A stretch of DNA of 64,000 bases, taken from Austropuccinia psidii (lineage: Eukaryota; Basidiomycota; Pucciniomycetes; Pucciniales; Sphaerophragmiaceae). Position 1 is the stretch's first letter; each line of letters starts with the position of its first letter. Of this stretch, positions 12,200 through 22,545 are shown one piece after another. Both the position numbers and the translations under genes were made by a program. The notes under the pieces were generated by a model. That model saw nothing but the letters and a program-made list of their open reading frames with translations. It did not search any database and had not been told where the DNA came from. The DNA lies in the NCBI GenBank assembly GCA_023105745.1, contig JALGQZ010000009.1, positions 46,839,967 through 46,903,966 on the forward strand, written 5' to 3'.

Positions 12200-13250
12200 A
12201 ACTCTTTTTACCACCACTCTCTTGCAAATTTCAATTCCTCTTAGTCCTTTGTTTCATCTCTTCTTTCAATTCAGAATCTTATTGCATTTTTTACTTGAAA
12301 TTTGGTTTTCTAATTTGTAAAAGCAATTGGAAGTGCTTTCTCCACCAGAGGACTTTGCTTCTTGAATCAAAATTATTTTTTCTAATAGCTTCAGCCTTAC
12401 AGTGCAGTTCTCTCGCATCCCTTGAGAATGAATATTTTGAGATTCTTTTTCTCCTTCTGGAAATTAATACCAAATTTCTGCTTCTTGAAATCAGCATTGA
12501 TCAAGATTTTGACCTCTGATTCTTTCTCTTTTTCAAATAAGTGGTTTTATATTTATCAAGCTTGTAAATTTGCCTTTGTCTTGACTCATAAGTAGATAAG
12601 CCTGATTCACTATCACTTTCCGCTAACACAAGTCAATTCTTGTCTGAGTCTGAGAGATCTAAACACATCATCCCTTGCGATGTATCAAGTTTTTCTATTG
12701 ATTCCACATTTCCCTTGTTACCAATAATGGTATAAATTTGTTAATAGAATGAACACATGGATTCCAACTTTTCTGAACGATTCATGATCATTTCTTCCTC
12801 ATTAAAACCTTCCCGTCTTTTGAGACCACTCCTGTTTTTTCAAGTATTTCTTCTTGTAAGTAGTGAGTCTTTGAGAACATTGTTGTTCATTAAGCTTCAA
12901 GCACAGATTTAATGAATTGGGGTAACCAGAAAAAATCTCATATGAGCCATCTTGGGTAATCAATTACCTTCCAATATTGTTATTTTAATTCTTCCCAAAA
13001 AAATTATTTTAGTTATCTTTAGCTTTGATATAAAAAAGAATTATGTCATAATCCCATAACGTAAAGTTTTCCTTTCTGTCTGACTTCTCTGTGTATTTCC
13101 AATTCTTTTTATTCTATTTGTTCGGCATTATATTGAGACTTGGCAAATTGGATTCAATGGTATTGGTGGTGGATTCACTGAAGCCCTTACTCATATGTGA
13201 GGCACTCACGTCTAATTGAGCCACTGATTGCATGAGATATATTGTACTTC
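12200..13250 (-). pseudogene. Decayed Myb/SANT-like partner of a Harbinger element
   Basis: On the minus strand around 12880-12740, a frame reads TYKKKYLKKQEWSQKTGRF, a stop, then EEEMIMNRSEKLESMCSFY. The same order appears in the better preserved gene at 34546-35740 (TYKKKYMAAKKFENLTGD, then KSMSEKLESMCPCY). Basic, Arg/Lys/Glu-rich sequence follows toward 12290, as in the C-terminal helix of that partner. Several stops and frameshifts interrupt it. It is convergent with the transposase remnant at 10462-12001, so the two are probably the gene pair of one old Harbinger copy. Outer ends were not found. Confidence 0.45.
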
Positions 13251-13932
13251 TGGGAGATTTGCAATGACCCTATTCCGAAATCTATAGTTAACAAAGCACC
13301 CGGGTCATTCTGGATGTTGAACTCACATTTGGTCCTCAAGAGATTGATATCAAGGTGTGGCATTAGGGGAAGCTAACATTTTGCACTAATGAAGTTGATA
13401 CCATAGTGATTTCCAATGGGGAGTTAGGATATGGTCCTAACCCAAATTATGCCCTACCTAGAGACAAATTTCATTGAATATTGGCCACACAAATTGAACT
13501 TGGGGCTGTAGGAATCATATCATGGCCATAATCCTCATTCCATGGGAGAAACTTCCCTGGGAAGACATGAGCTTCAATATTCCATGATGCTAGCTCTTGA
13601 ATATTGGCCATTTGGTCATGATAACAAATTTCAGGACTGTTTATTTCCCCATGCTATTGAACCGTTCATTGGAGACCTAGGCTAGTAATGAGTACTCTTC
13701 CTGAATACATACACAAATTCCCCTCCTAATAAACAATTATTGGGGGAGACCAATAGGGTTATTTGAGACCATCTAAAAAAATAGAAGTGGGTTAGCAAGT
13801 ATAATATATCTGAATTAAAAATCCTCAAATTCAATGATCAATAACTAGTTTTCTAAATCAAACCAGATGTTGAGGGGACAGGCCCAAAAATAGAAAATGT
13901 TTTAAACCAAAATTTCTTGTGGAGGAATTTAC
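13251..13932. other. Intergenic, no gene recognised
   Basis: No open frame with recognisable content and no clear repeat border was seen. It may hold the unlocated end of the Harbinger remnant to its left. Confidence 0.45.
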
Positions 13933-14288
13933 TGGAAGAAAAATTCTGATATAGATATGCTATTAAGTATCATATATTTAGAAAAACACTCACCGTTTGC
14001 AACTGACCAAAAAAAATTGAAAGCGTGAAAAGAATTGATGATTAAAAAATAAATGTATTTGTTGACAGACCTGGTGAGATGCAAAAAACTTAAAAGAAGT
14101 ACAGGTGTGTTGACAGAGGTGGGCAGATTCAAAAAGGTAGAAAAAAATTGTAATGGGGGAAATTCTTCTTTGGGGGGATCTTGCCAGATTTTGCTGTTTC
14201 CCACAGGGGTATTTGGGTGAATATCAGAATTCTGATTTTCCACAAATCATCCCAGAACTTAATCTGCCTAATTTAAAGCTTCTTGTGC
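13933..14288. repeat. Left copy of 356-bp direct repeat
   Basis: It begins TGGAAGAAAAATTCTGATAT and ends in TTTAAAGCTTCTTGTGC. The right copy at 16800-17155 has the same length and is nearly identical; scattered single-base differences and a few small indels are visible. Both carry the same antisense open frame starting MENQNSDIHPNTPVGNSK, which I do not recognise. They could be the ends of a short LTR-type element or a segmental duplication. They do not have matching 5-bp flanks. Confidence 0.75.
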
Positions 14289-14348
14289 TGTCACAACCAT
14301 GGAAATCCACCCTCTTGGAGCTCAATATGGCATATCCATGCCATATCC

Positions 14349-15110
14349 TGTAACAACCATCCATCAGGGGTAAGGGTATTCATCCATACACCCACTCAAG
14401 CATGTCAAATCAGCAGATCCAGCACTTGTATCAGCATTCAGTTTCAGCAATCTTCATTCTGAAACAGTTATACAGCTTGGTACCTCAATACAGCCTGTCA
14501 ATACCTGTACAGGTTGGATTCACCCAATACAGTTTCAATACACCAGTATGAAACTGTATGATCACTCAAATACACCACACCTCTTGTACAGGCTCTGTAC
14601 AGCTGTACAGGACCTTTATTGGCCAGACTCAATTCAATCATCAAATATTCTCATGAAAATTCTTCCTCTGGCTCAGGGCTGGTGATTCTCACATATACCA
14701 GCCCCTCTTTCTCCCCCCTGGGGACTTTTCCCCAGTTAATTAATTTAGTTTATTTATTATTTTATAATTATTCTTATCCTTATTTTGGGGTATTATAATT
14801 ATTTAATTTTAAGTTAGTCTTTGCATTTTTTTCTTCGCCTGTACAGTATGAGGTGGGTGGCCATATCCTTATTAACCCTTCTCTTTCCATTCTGACAGGT
14901 TGAAACAGTGGACTTGGACTTGTTTGTGGTTGGCTCTTCTATTTCTTATTCTTATTTCTTTGTTGCTGCTTTTCTCATATCTTTTATTATAGTAATTCAT
15001 TCCTTACACTCTTAAGTGTCATTAATCTTTCCATATCCTTGAGCCCTCCATAAGTGAGTCCCGGTTTACTGAGTTCCAGGCCCTCTTCACTTTGAAGAGC
15101 CCCTGTGACA
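14349..15110 (+). repeat. Solo LTR of family D with TSD TATCC
   Basis: The 762-bp sequence starts TGTAACAACC and ends CCCTGTGACA, flanked by TATCC at 14344-14348 and 15111-15115. A reverse-oriented copy, with its internal region attached, is at 62365-63109. A related, more diverged LTR is at 15779-16555. The sequence contains many CTGTACAG-like short words near 14505-14610. No coding content. Confidence 0.85.
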
Positions 15111-15115
15111 TATCC

Positions 15116-15778
15116 ATAATCATTGGCCAAATTGGCCATTGTCATGTTTTATGGCCTTAATAGTCGTTTTATTATCTGGAGCCAACCTGGCCCCTTCACC
15201 ATCATCAAGCCATTCTAGACTGTCTCTTTGCTTTTGGGCATCTTGGGTTTTTATCCATACAACAGGGAAAATATAGCCCAAAATCCTGTATTTGGTTTTT
15301 TAAGCTTTAAATACAGTTTGCGCACTTTTGCGCATTTGGCTGTATTAAGCCATTTAGGCCATATTTCTCATGTATTATGTGAAATATGCCCAAAAGTCCA
15401 TATCAGGCCTTTTGGGGCTTAACTTCCAGATTTGTGCATTTTGGCACTTTTGCGCACTTTGCGCAAATACAGTTTTAAAGCTGTATCAGCTGTATTTATC
15501 CAAAAACTCAAAAATGGCCAAATCACTCAAAAGACACTTTGTCACCTCTGAAGCCTTCCAAAACCCCACTTTCATTCATACCCTCCTGACATCACCTCAA
15601 AAGACCTTTGGCCCATTTCATCCTTCAATAACCAAAAGTGCCATATATGGTGTTATACACCATTATGCATCTTTTTTCAGCAGCAATTCAATGGCGGCAA
15701 TTTCAAATGGTTATCTCAGCTTTTCAACAGGTCATCAAGGCACACCTTCAAGAGGATTCATCAAGGCTCAAGGGCAAG
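15116..15778 (+). other. Internal 3' segment of a family D-related element
   Basis: This segment lies between the solo LTR insertion and the LTR at 15779, and ends in a purine-rich run (AAGGCTCAAGGGCAAG) suited to be a polypurine tract. An open frame runs from 15370 to 15786 (138 codons; KRHFVTSEAFQNPTFIHTLL and ISNGYLSFSTGHQGTPSRGF). I cannot assign a family. It could be the C-terminal end of a retroelement protein or non-coding. The segment from 15300 to 15470 repeats GCGCACTTTTGCGC-like words several times. Confidence 0.4.
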
Positions 15779-16555
15779 TGTCATAATCTCAAATACCAAT
15801 GAGGCCATCAAGAAATCAATGGTTATTCTCACTCACAGTATCCCTCCAAGGGAATACTGGCTTTTCATTCTCAAGGGATATTCAAGAGGCAGTTCCAAAA
15901 CAATGTGTCAAGTGTCAATGCTCCACCAGTCCACCTTGGCAACCCAATTCATTCAGTAGTCTTAATTCATCAAGACCTGTGTTTTTCATTCATACATCAT
16001 GGGAAGATCATTCAACCCAGTTCATTTCCCAATCTGGCAAGGTATACACTCCATCAGAAAATCAATACAGCTTCCAGTATTCAATACAGGACCACTGCTA
16101 GCCTGAAGGAGTCAAGCTCTCAACATTTCACATATACCAGCCTCCTTTGACCCTGAGGGGTTTTCCCCCCAGTTAATTAATATATTTTGATTTTTTTTAT
16201 CTTTATTTATCTTACCATTTTTTTAAGTGAATAGTGATATTATCAAGTCAGTCATTTAGCACCTTTTCTCTTTTCTTTCTTTGCCTGTTAATGGATATTT
16301 GGTGGTCATATCGTTACTAATTCCATTGTTCATTTTGGAAGGTTGAAACAGTGATTAAGGACTTACTTGGTTGTCTCTTTGGCCATTTGGCTTCTCATTT
16401 CTCTTATTGCATCTCATATTTGTACTTGCATTATTCTTAGAGGAATTCAATTCTTTATTTTTATTTTCTTTATTCTTTTGGAGTCTTCCAAGTGGGTTCC
16501 CTTATTGCTGAGTGGCAGGCCACTCTTGTTTTTCTGTCCAAGAGCCCCTGTGACA
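15779..16555 (+). repeat. Probable 3' LTR, diverged family D
   Basis: The 777-bp sequence begins TGTCATAATC after a purine-rich run and ends AGAGCCCCTGTGACA, exactly like the family D solo LTR end. It shares the blocks TTTCACATATACCAGCC, CCCCAGTTAATTAAT, GGTTGAAACAGTG and GAGTCTTCCAAG-like with family D. It has no matching 5-bp flanks, as expected if it is one LTR of an element whose 5' half is missing. Confidence 0.65.
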
Positions 16556-16799
16556 TTATATTAATTAGCTCATAATTTCTTTTCATTCTGTTCATTCACT
16601 CATTTCATCAAAATTATGACTCTTTAATGCTTATGAACCTTATGATTCATTGTCACCTCTCAATTTTCTCTCATTCATTCTTCATTCTGAAAATTGAAAG
16701 CTGACACCAATTTTATTTTTTGTTTCTCTGGTTTGAAATATTATCTCAAATCCTCATTTTTCATTCATTCATAATTCAGGCGTAATCTTAATTTTCATT
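16556..16799. other. AT-rich spacer
   Basis: No gene or repeat border seen other than the neighbours. Confidence 0.5.
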
Positions 16800-17155
16800 T
16801 GGAAGAAAAATTCTGATATAGATAAGCTATTAAGTATCATATATTTAGAAAAATACTCACTGTTTGCAACTGACCAAAGAAATTGAAAGCGTGAAAAGAA
16901 TTGATGATTAAAAAATAAATGTATTTGTTGACAGACCTGGTGAGATGCAAAAAACTTAAAAGAAGTACAGGTGTGTTGACAGAGGTGGGCAGATTCAAAA
17001 AAGGTAGAGAAAAATTGTAATGGGGGAGATTCTTTTTTGGGGGGATCTTGCCTGATTTTGCTGTTTCCCACAGGGGTATTTGGGTGAATATCAGAATTCT
17101 GATTTTCCACAAATTAGCCCAGAACTTAATCCACCTAATTTAAAGCTTCTTATGC
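16800..17155. repeat. Right copy of 356-bp direct repeat
   Basis: Near-identical partner of 13933-14288, in the same orientation. It begins TGGAAGAAAAATTCTGATAT and ends TTTAAAGCTTCTTATGC. The antisense frame here is shifted by a small indel relative to the left copy, so the frame is probably not under selection. Confidence 0.75.
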
Positions 17156-17228
17156 ATCAGAAGCATCAGGAAAAGTCTGGAAGGTCTGTAGAAAAGGTTT
17201 TTCACACTGTATGGGGTAAAAATGGAAG

Positions 17229-17292
17229 CTTGTGGTCCCAAAACAGCATTTTAGCTCATTAAAAGCATGCATTGAAGCTTTGGGACCACAAG
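17229..17292. repeat. Inverted repeat hairpin
   Basis: CTTGTGGTCCCAAA (17229-17242) and its exact reverse complement TTTGGGACCACAAG (17279-17292) form 14-bp arms around a 36-base loop. It may be part of a small inverted-repeat element. No TSD was identified. Confidence 0.7.
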
Positions 17293-17299
17293 TAATACA

Positions 17300-18696
17300 C
17301 AGAAGTGATATATTTTGCTCTATTATTTTGTGTAAAGGTAGATAGCCTCCCACTACCCTGGAGTAAGATAAAAATAGGTCTTCTTTTCACCAAAATAGGA
17401 ACTTATCTTGCTTTTATTGGAATTATTACGTATTAAAGATGTCACAAAGAGAAGTACTCTTTTAATTATTAGATATAATAATTTTTTACTTATTATTTTA
17501 ACCTAATAGATTATTGATAAAGCCAGGGCTTTCAGTAGAGTCATCACCACTATATCATTATAGTAGATCACTTTTAGCGTATTTCTTAATATTCAGTTTT
17601 GCGTCACACTCATGGCTATAGCCTTTTTATTACTATATCATAAGGCCATCCTGAAACCAAACTTCAACCACCCAAAAGGGGTAAGTAGCAATAAGGCATA
17701 CAAGAAATTTCAGCCTGCTGCACATCTCTTGGAGACTCAATCCTTGATATAAATCTTTTTCTCTATCTGAAGCAAATATTTTCATATAAAATCTTCATTA
17801 AAAGGTGATAATTATGTTTGTATATTGAATCTTAAATTTCTGCCTTTGGCCTAAATCCATATTTAGTATTAATTCTCATAGGTAGCCTGAAATTCTTTTC
17901 TCTGAAGCTATATGCTAATTTTCAAGGATTTCAAATAGAAAACTAAATCCCCTATATTCATTCCTTCAAATACCAATAATTACTCCAAAACCAATCAGTG
18001 TATTGGAGTTTTTTGAAAAACCAATTATGGAATCAATTATCATGTAATATCCTTAGTATTAGGAAGGACTCAGTAGGAACTTCCACAGCTCAACTTTAAG
18101 ACAATAAAAATATTTCCAAATACTTTGTTATTTCAAACACATTTCTTCCTATTATGAACCATTTATTTATACTGAGTAAAATGCTTTTCTTAGAGTTTCT
18201 ACCCAAGATTCTATTAAATTTATGGCCTGTCTTTCTGCTGATTATTCAAATCTTGATAATGTGTATCAAATTTTATGATAATTGTTTTACCAATTTCTTT
18301 ATTTGGAATTTTAAAAGTCAGGTTAATTTACCTTCTTGATAGTTTATCATACAAAATTCAATTTTTTATGAAGATATTTTATCAAGTTTTTTATTTACAA
18401 TCCCCATCACAAAACTCAAAATTCTTCCTAATACGTTAGTTGTAAAAAGAATAATATTAATTCATTTTTATTATATCACTTTATATTATGATAAATTTGA
18501 ACCAACTTCAATGAAAACCCATCAAATATCACTTCTTTTCAGCACTATCACAGATATATCATATAAGAAGTACTTTGTATATGAACTCTAGCTGAAGACA
18601 AGTATACCATAGACTTCAAAGATATAGTGATATTGAAAATTCATTTATATATCATTAAAGAGCTGGATAGATCACCCTTACTTTGATCAAATATAT
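17300..18696. other. AT-rich intergenic, nothing recognised
   Basis: No conserved frame and no repeat border. Short open frames (for example 18154-18339) are hydrophobic AT-driven translations without support. Confidence 0.5.
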
Positions 18697-19642
18697 GGCA
18701 CTTTGAGCCTTTTAGATATGACCACATATCCAAAAAGGTAACAAGAAAAACTTTATAATAATTATACTCATAATAATTATCTTAAAACCAGTGAAAATGC
18801 CATAAATAGGTATAAACTCTGAATTAACTCAGAATCTAATGAGTAAGAATGTGAAATAAATTACCCTATAAGATTCTCCATGGTAAAATACACATATATT
18901 ATTTTTATGGCATATCTGTAAAATCAATAATTGCTGAATAATAAGTAATAATACCCTAAAAAAGACGTAAAATCTTATTTCACTCAGAACCAATGAAAAA
19001 AACTTTTGAAATAAATTGCAAAATTGTATTCCCCATGAAAAAATACACATAAAAATATTTTATTAAAATTCTCTAAAGTCAATACTTAAGGAATTAAGCT
19101 GAATATATGCACTTTGTTGGTCAATGCATACATTCATGGTTTTTAGCTAATATCTCTTAAAATATACATGATAGAGAGTTAAATCAAAAATGAAGTCACC
19201 ACTTAATTACTGTAAAAACACAGATATGAACTTTATCTGACAAGAAATAAACAATGTTTTAACTTGTAAGGGTTTATTGAACAAAATTACTAGAGCCATT
19301 GACCACTTTGTTGTGAAGGGGTCCAAACTTAGAAAAGAGTGAATATTCAAATTCTACTAGTTCATACGTGATGAATTATGTAATTTTTATCATAATATTC
19401 AAGGTAAAACCCCTTGAAATCAAGGTTTGAAATTTGAAATATTGAATTTCAACAGAAAAGATGAGATACAAGAAAAATCATCAAAAATAAATTTTTGATG
19501 ATGTAATAAAGTGCTCTTGGCAGTTTGATAAGGACATTAAAAGCTATCAGAATTCACTCCCAGAGTAGCTTTAGCATTTAAAATGTAAACGTTATTCATG
19601 ATCAAAGCTTAAGCTTAAAATTTATCATTTATGATCACTCAC

Positions 19643-21825
19643 TGTGAGCCTGTGAGGTATGTTTAACATACCCATAAGGCCACAAATGATTTTATAAACA
19701 ATTAAATTTGTCTTAAACAGACTTTTTAGTTGAATTTAAAATAAAAAATAATAAAAAATAAGTATAACTTTTTTTGGATAAACAAAGTTATAATTATTAT
19801 GTCATTTTTGGATTCTACACCAAAAATAACCTAGGGTACACCCATAGGGTGTTATACCCAAAAACACTTATTTCTTGTGTTATTAGAAGATTTAAGAATC
19901 TCACAGTACTAATGTAACTTTTTTTAACATTTTTTTAAAATTGTTAAATTTAAGCTTAATTAAGCTTAAATTTAAAGTTACATAAGGTTTATGCAACTTT
20001 ACCAAAATTTTAGTTAAAATTGAGGTGTGGTGTATATTTACTGAATTGGCTAAGGATTTGCCATACAGAATGTAAATCCTGCGTGAGCTCAATTTAAAAG
20101 GGTTTAAGGCCATAGTATGGCTTTAAATAAATAAAAGGGCAAAATCCACGCAAAAAGGTGGGACAAAGGAAAAAGACCAAATAGAGCTGGGGTACCCAAC
20201 TTTTTGGATCTGCAATGATTCAATTAAGGTTGTCCACCTGTATTGGAGGATTTTCAACCTTATTTAAACGTTAAGATTAGACTTTGATCCACCCTTAAGG
20301 TTTAAACTGATTTTATCCTAAATTGGATAAGAATTTCAAGCTGCCAAGAGGGTAAATCCCAATAAGCAGGCTTGGAATCAAGGTTTTAAGAACTGTCAAA
20401 GCTTAATCAAGCTTAAAAAGCTTAAATAAGCTTAAAACTTTAAAGTTTTAATCATCAAAACCTTATCAAAACTTAAGGTTTTGTGTGTATTGCTATTTTA
20501 CGTGGAAAAATAGTAATAACTTCAAAAATTCATTAAAAATCCAAATCTTAATGGATTTGCTTGAAAATTTCACACAGCTTAGAATTTAATATTATCAATA
20601 TATAAATTAAATTTTAAGTATCTTTTATTAATAAGTTTCCTGGGTAATTAGCCTGGAAAATTACTTTTTTAATTAAGCTTAAAGAAAATTATGATTTCTT
20701 TAAAAATTAATTAAAAATTCAGTTTAAGAGATTTCTGCTTGAAACTCTGATTTTATGTTGTTCATGTGATGAACTTTAATATAAATAAACTTATTTTATA
20801 TTAAAACTTAAAATAATTAAACTAAATGAGGATTAAAGTTACTTGGAGTTAAGAATAACACTGGTAACTTTAAATTGGAAGTAAAAATAAGTTGCCTTAA
20901 GTTAAGAACTTAATTTTTAAGCATGGTTTTTCAGTTTTGACCTGAGCACGCCCTCTACATCCATTATGAATCATGAGAGCTGCTCTGTAGACATAAAAAG
21001 AGTCTTTTCATCACTGTTTTTGTCCATCATTCATAATCAATCCAATCATATTATACATTTAAACAGGTAAAGTTTTATTAAATATAAAATCTTATTATTA
21101 AAAGTAATTCTTAAGTTATTTTTATTCTTTAAATTAAAGAATTGAAGTCATAGAATTCAGATTATTGTTGTAATCATCTATAATAACTTTTATTATATAA
21201 AATTATCATCTTAAATATCTTTTAAAATCCACAAATTCCTCTCAAAAACTCTTTAATCATAAATTTTAGTATAAAAAGTTGTTTTATATTTGATTTTATT
21301 GATTTTTGGCGTGTTTTTAACTTATAATCATTATTTAATATAATAACTGTTGTTTTATAACTTGTTGTATTAAATAAATATTATAAGTAAGTTTTCTTTA
21401 AAGTTCTATATTTTTTTTATCTATTATTAGTTTTTTTATATAGAATTTTATTCTATAAAGAATTATTTCTGCACTGTGTGTGATTAATTCTTTTTATAAA
21501 TAATATTTATATTATTTATAAGTGGTTAATATTCTTATTTTCCACGTGTAATTGTCTCATTAAGAGCTTTACACTTCTTATTGTTATAACTGTCAGTGAC
21601 TATAACAATAATAGAATAATTATAATTTATTATAATTATTATATTTTTTTTTATTATTATATTATTATAATAATAATTAAATTTATTTTTTATATAATTA
21701 TTTTTAATAATTATATTTAAATTTGTGGTTATAATATTTCATTATATTATATTTTTCTACTAAGGACAGTCATAGTACTCTTGATATTGTTACTATTATC
21801 AAGAGTTTCATAGACAAACCTTACA
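19643..21825 (+). repeat. 5' LTR of family B element
   Basis: Starts TGTGAGCCTGTGAGG and ends ACAAACCTTACA. It contains a weak TATA-like CATAAAAAG at 20992-21000 and an AAACAG|GTAAAG splice donor at 21066/21067. The minus-strand 70-codon frame at 19901-20113 is repeated unchanged in the 3' LTR simply because the LTRs are near-identical. Confidence 0.95.
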
Positions 21826-22380
21826 TTTGGGGGCCTGGCCATGATTTTAAACCAATTTTTGGGACATAAATCATATTCTAGACCTTATTTTACTTTTTTT
21901 GACGTAAAATTGCCATATTTGTCTTAATATTGGCTTCTTTGGGACTTATCCCTTATAAATAATCTTTATAATATTAATAAAGTTAATTTTTCTTAAGAAT
22001 ATTGTTTGAAACAATATACTATTGAGTGACTTGGAATAAATTTCTTTTGTCTAACTAGTGGCTTTTTCACATCACAGACTTGAAATTTATTCTTTGAGTT
22101 ATTCTAGTATAAAGTGAATAATAAATATAATTTTGATTAATAACTTGTTAATTGCATAATTATTATTTCTTTAAAGAAAATAATAAATCAAATAAAAAAA
22201 TCTTTTAAAAAATAAAAATCTTTACTAAAAATATTTTTTTTCTTTTATCTTAGACATTTTTTCTTTATTTTTTGACGTAATTTGCCATAAAATTACATAA
22301 AAACAACTTTGTTCAATAAGTTGAGTTTATAAGTTATTTTCATTGTTTGATAAAATAACTTATATTTTTAATTTCTCTAG
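21067..22380 (+). promoter_or_regulatory. Predicted leader intron spanning LTR end and PBS
   Basis: The donor AAACAG|GTAAAG lies in the LTR shortly downstream of the TATA-like box, and the acceptor TTTCTCTAG lies just before the accessory exon at 22381. The 1.3-kb intron would remove the PBS region from spliced mRNA but not from genomic RNA. Family B LTR copies elsewhere keep the donor (minus strand near 33745 and 48560). Both sites match consensus; use is not shown. Confidence 0.5.
21826..21843 (+). other. Candidate primer-binding site, family B
   Basis: TTTGGGGGCCTGGCCATG follows the LTR end directly. It is conserved in position with family A (TTTGGGGGCCCAGCCAT) and the old family B copy (TTTGGGTGCCTGGCCAT). 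It would pair with a tRNA 3' end of the form GGCCAGGCCCCCA. I could not name such a tRNA. Confidence 0.45.
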
Positions 22381-22497
22381 TGTCTTCCATCAGAGAAAAT
22401 TCTTCAGACTCTGAAGCCTCAGAGTCAAGTATTGAAATTCAAACCAGCCCAGCACCAAGGGGTTTAATAACCAAGGAGCCCTTTAAAGGTCCTGCAG
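22381..22497 (+). CDS. Spliced acidic exon of accessory protein (family B)
   Basis: This 117-nt exon lies between a TTTCTCTAG acceptor and a CAG|GTGAAT donor. Its frame reads SSIRENSSDSEASESSIE and on to KEPFKGPA, a Ser/Glu/Asp-rich peptide of about 39 residues, with no ATG in the exon. The old family B copy has the same exon with the same length (47264-47148, minus). Of nine base differences between the copies, eight are synonymous in this frame and one gives Asn/Ser, which points to past selection on the protein. The first codon depends on the upstream exon. With the LTR donor the junction reads G|TG, so a true start codon is unresolved. The exon is upstream of, and not part of, the gag frame. 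Confidence 0.6.
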
Positions 22498-22545
22498 GTG
22501 AATTCAATCCATTTTTACTCTAATTTTTATTAAAATTGACGTGAA

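Noticed and set aside
12157..12519. 120-codon plus-strand frame
   Set aside because: Hydrophobic, Leu/Phe-rich translation opposite the basic Myb/SANT-like remnant; likely its antisense shadow.
16837..17112. Frames in the 356-bp direct repeat (also 13929-14243) as a conserved protein
   Set aside because: The two copies differ by small indels that shift the frame, so there is no sign of protein selection.
19901..20113. 70-codon minus-strand frame present identically in both family B LTRs (also 28710-28922)
   Set aside because: The LTRs are nearly identical, so the frame is repeated by copying. In older LTR copies the corresponding frame is broken or altered, and it overlaps no coding signal.
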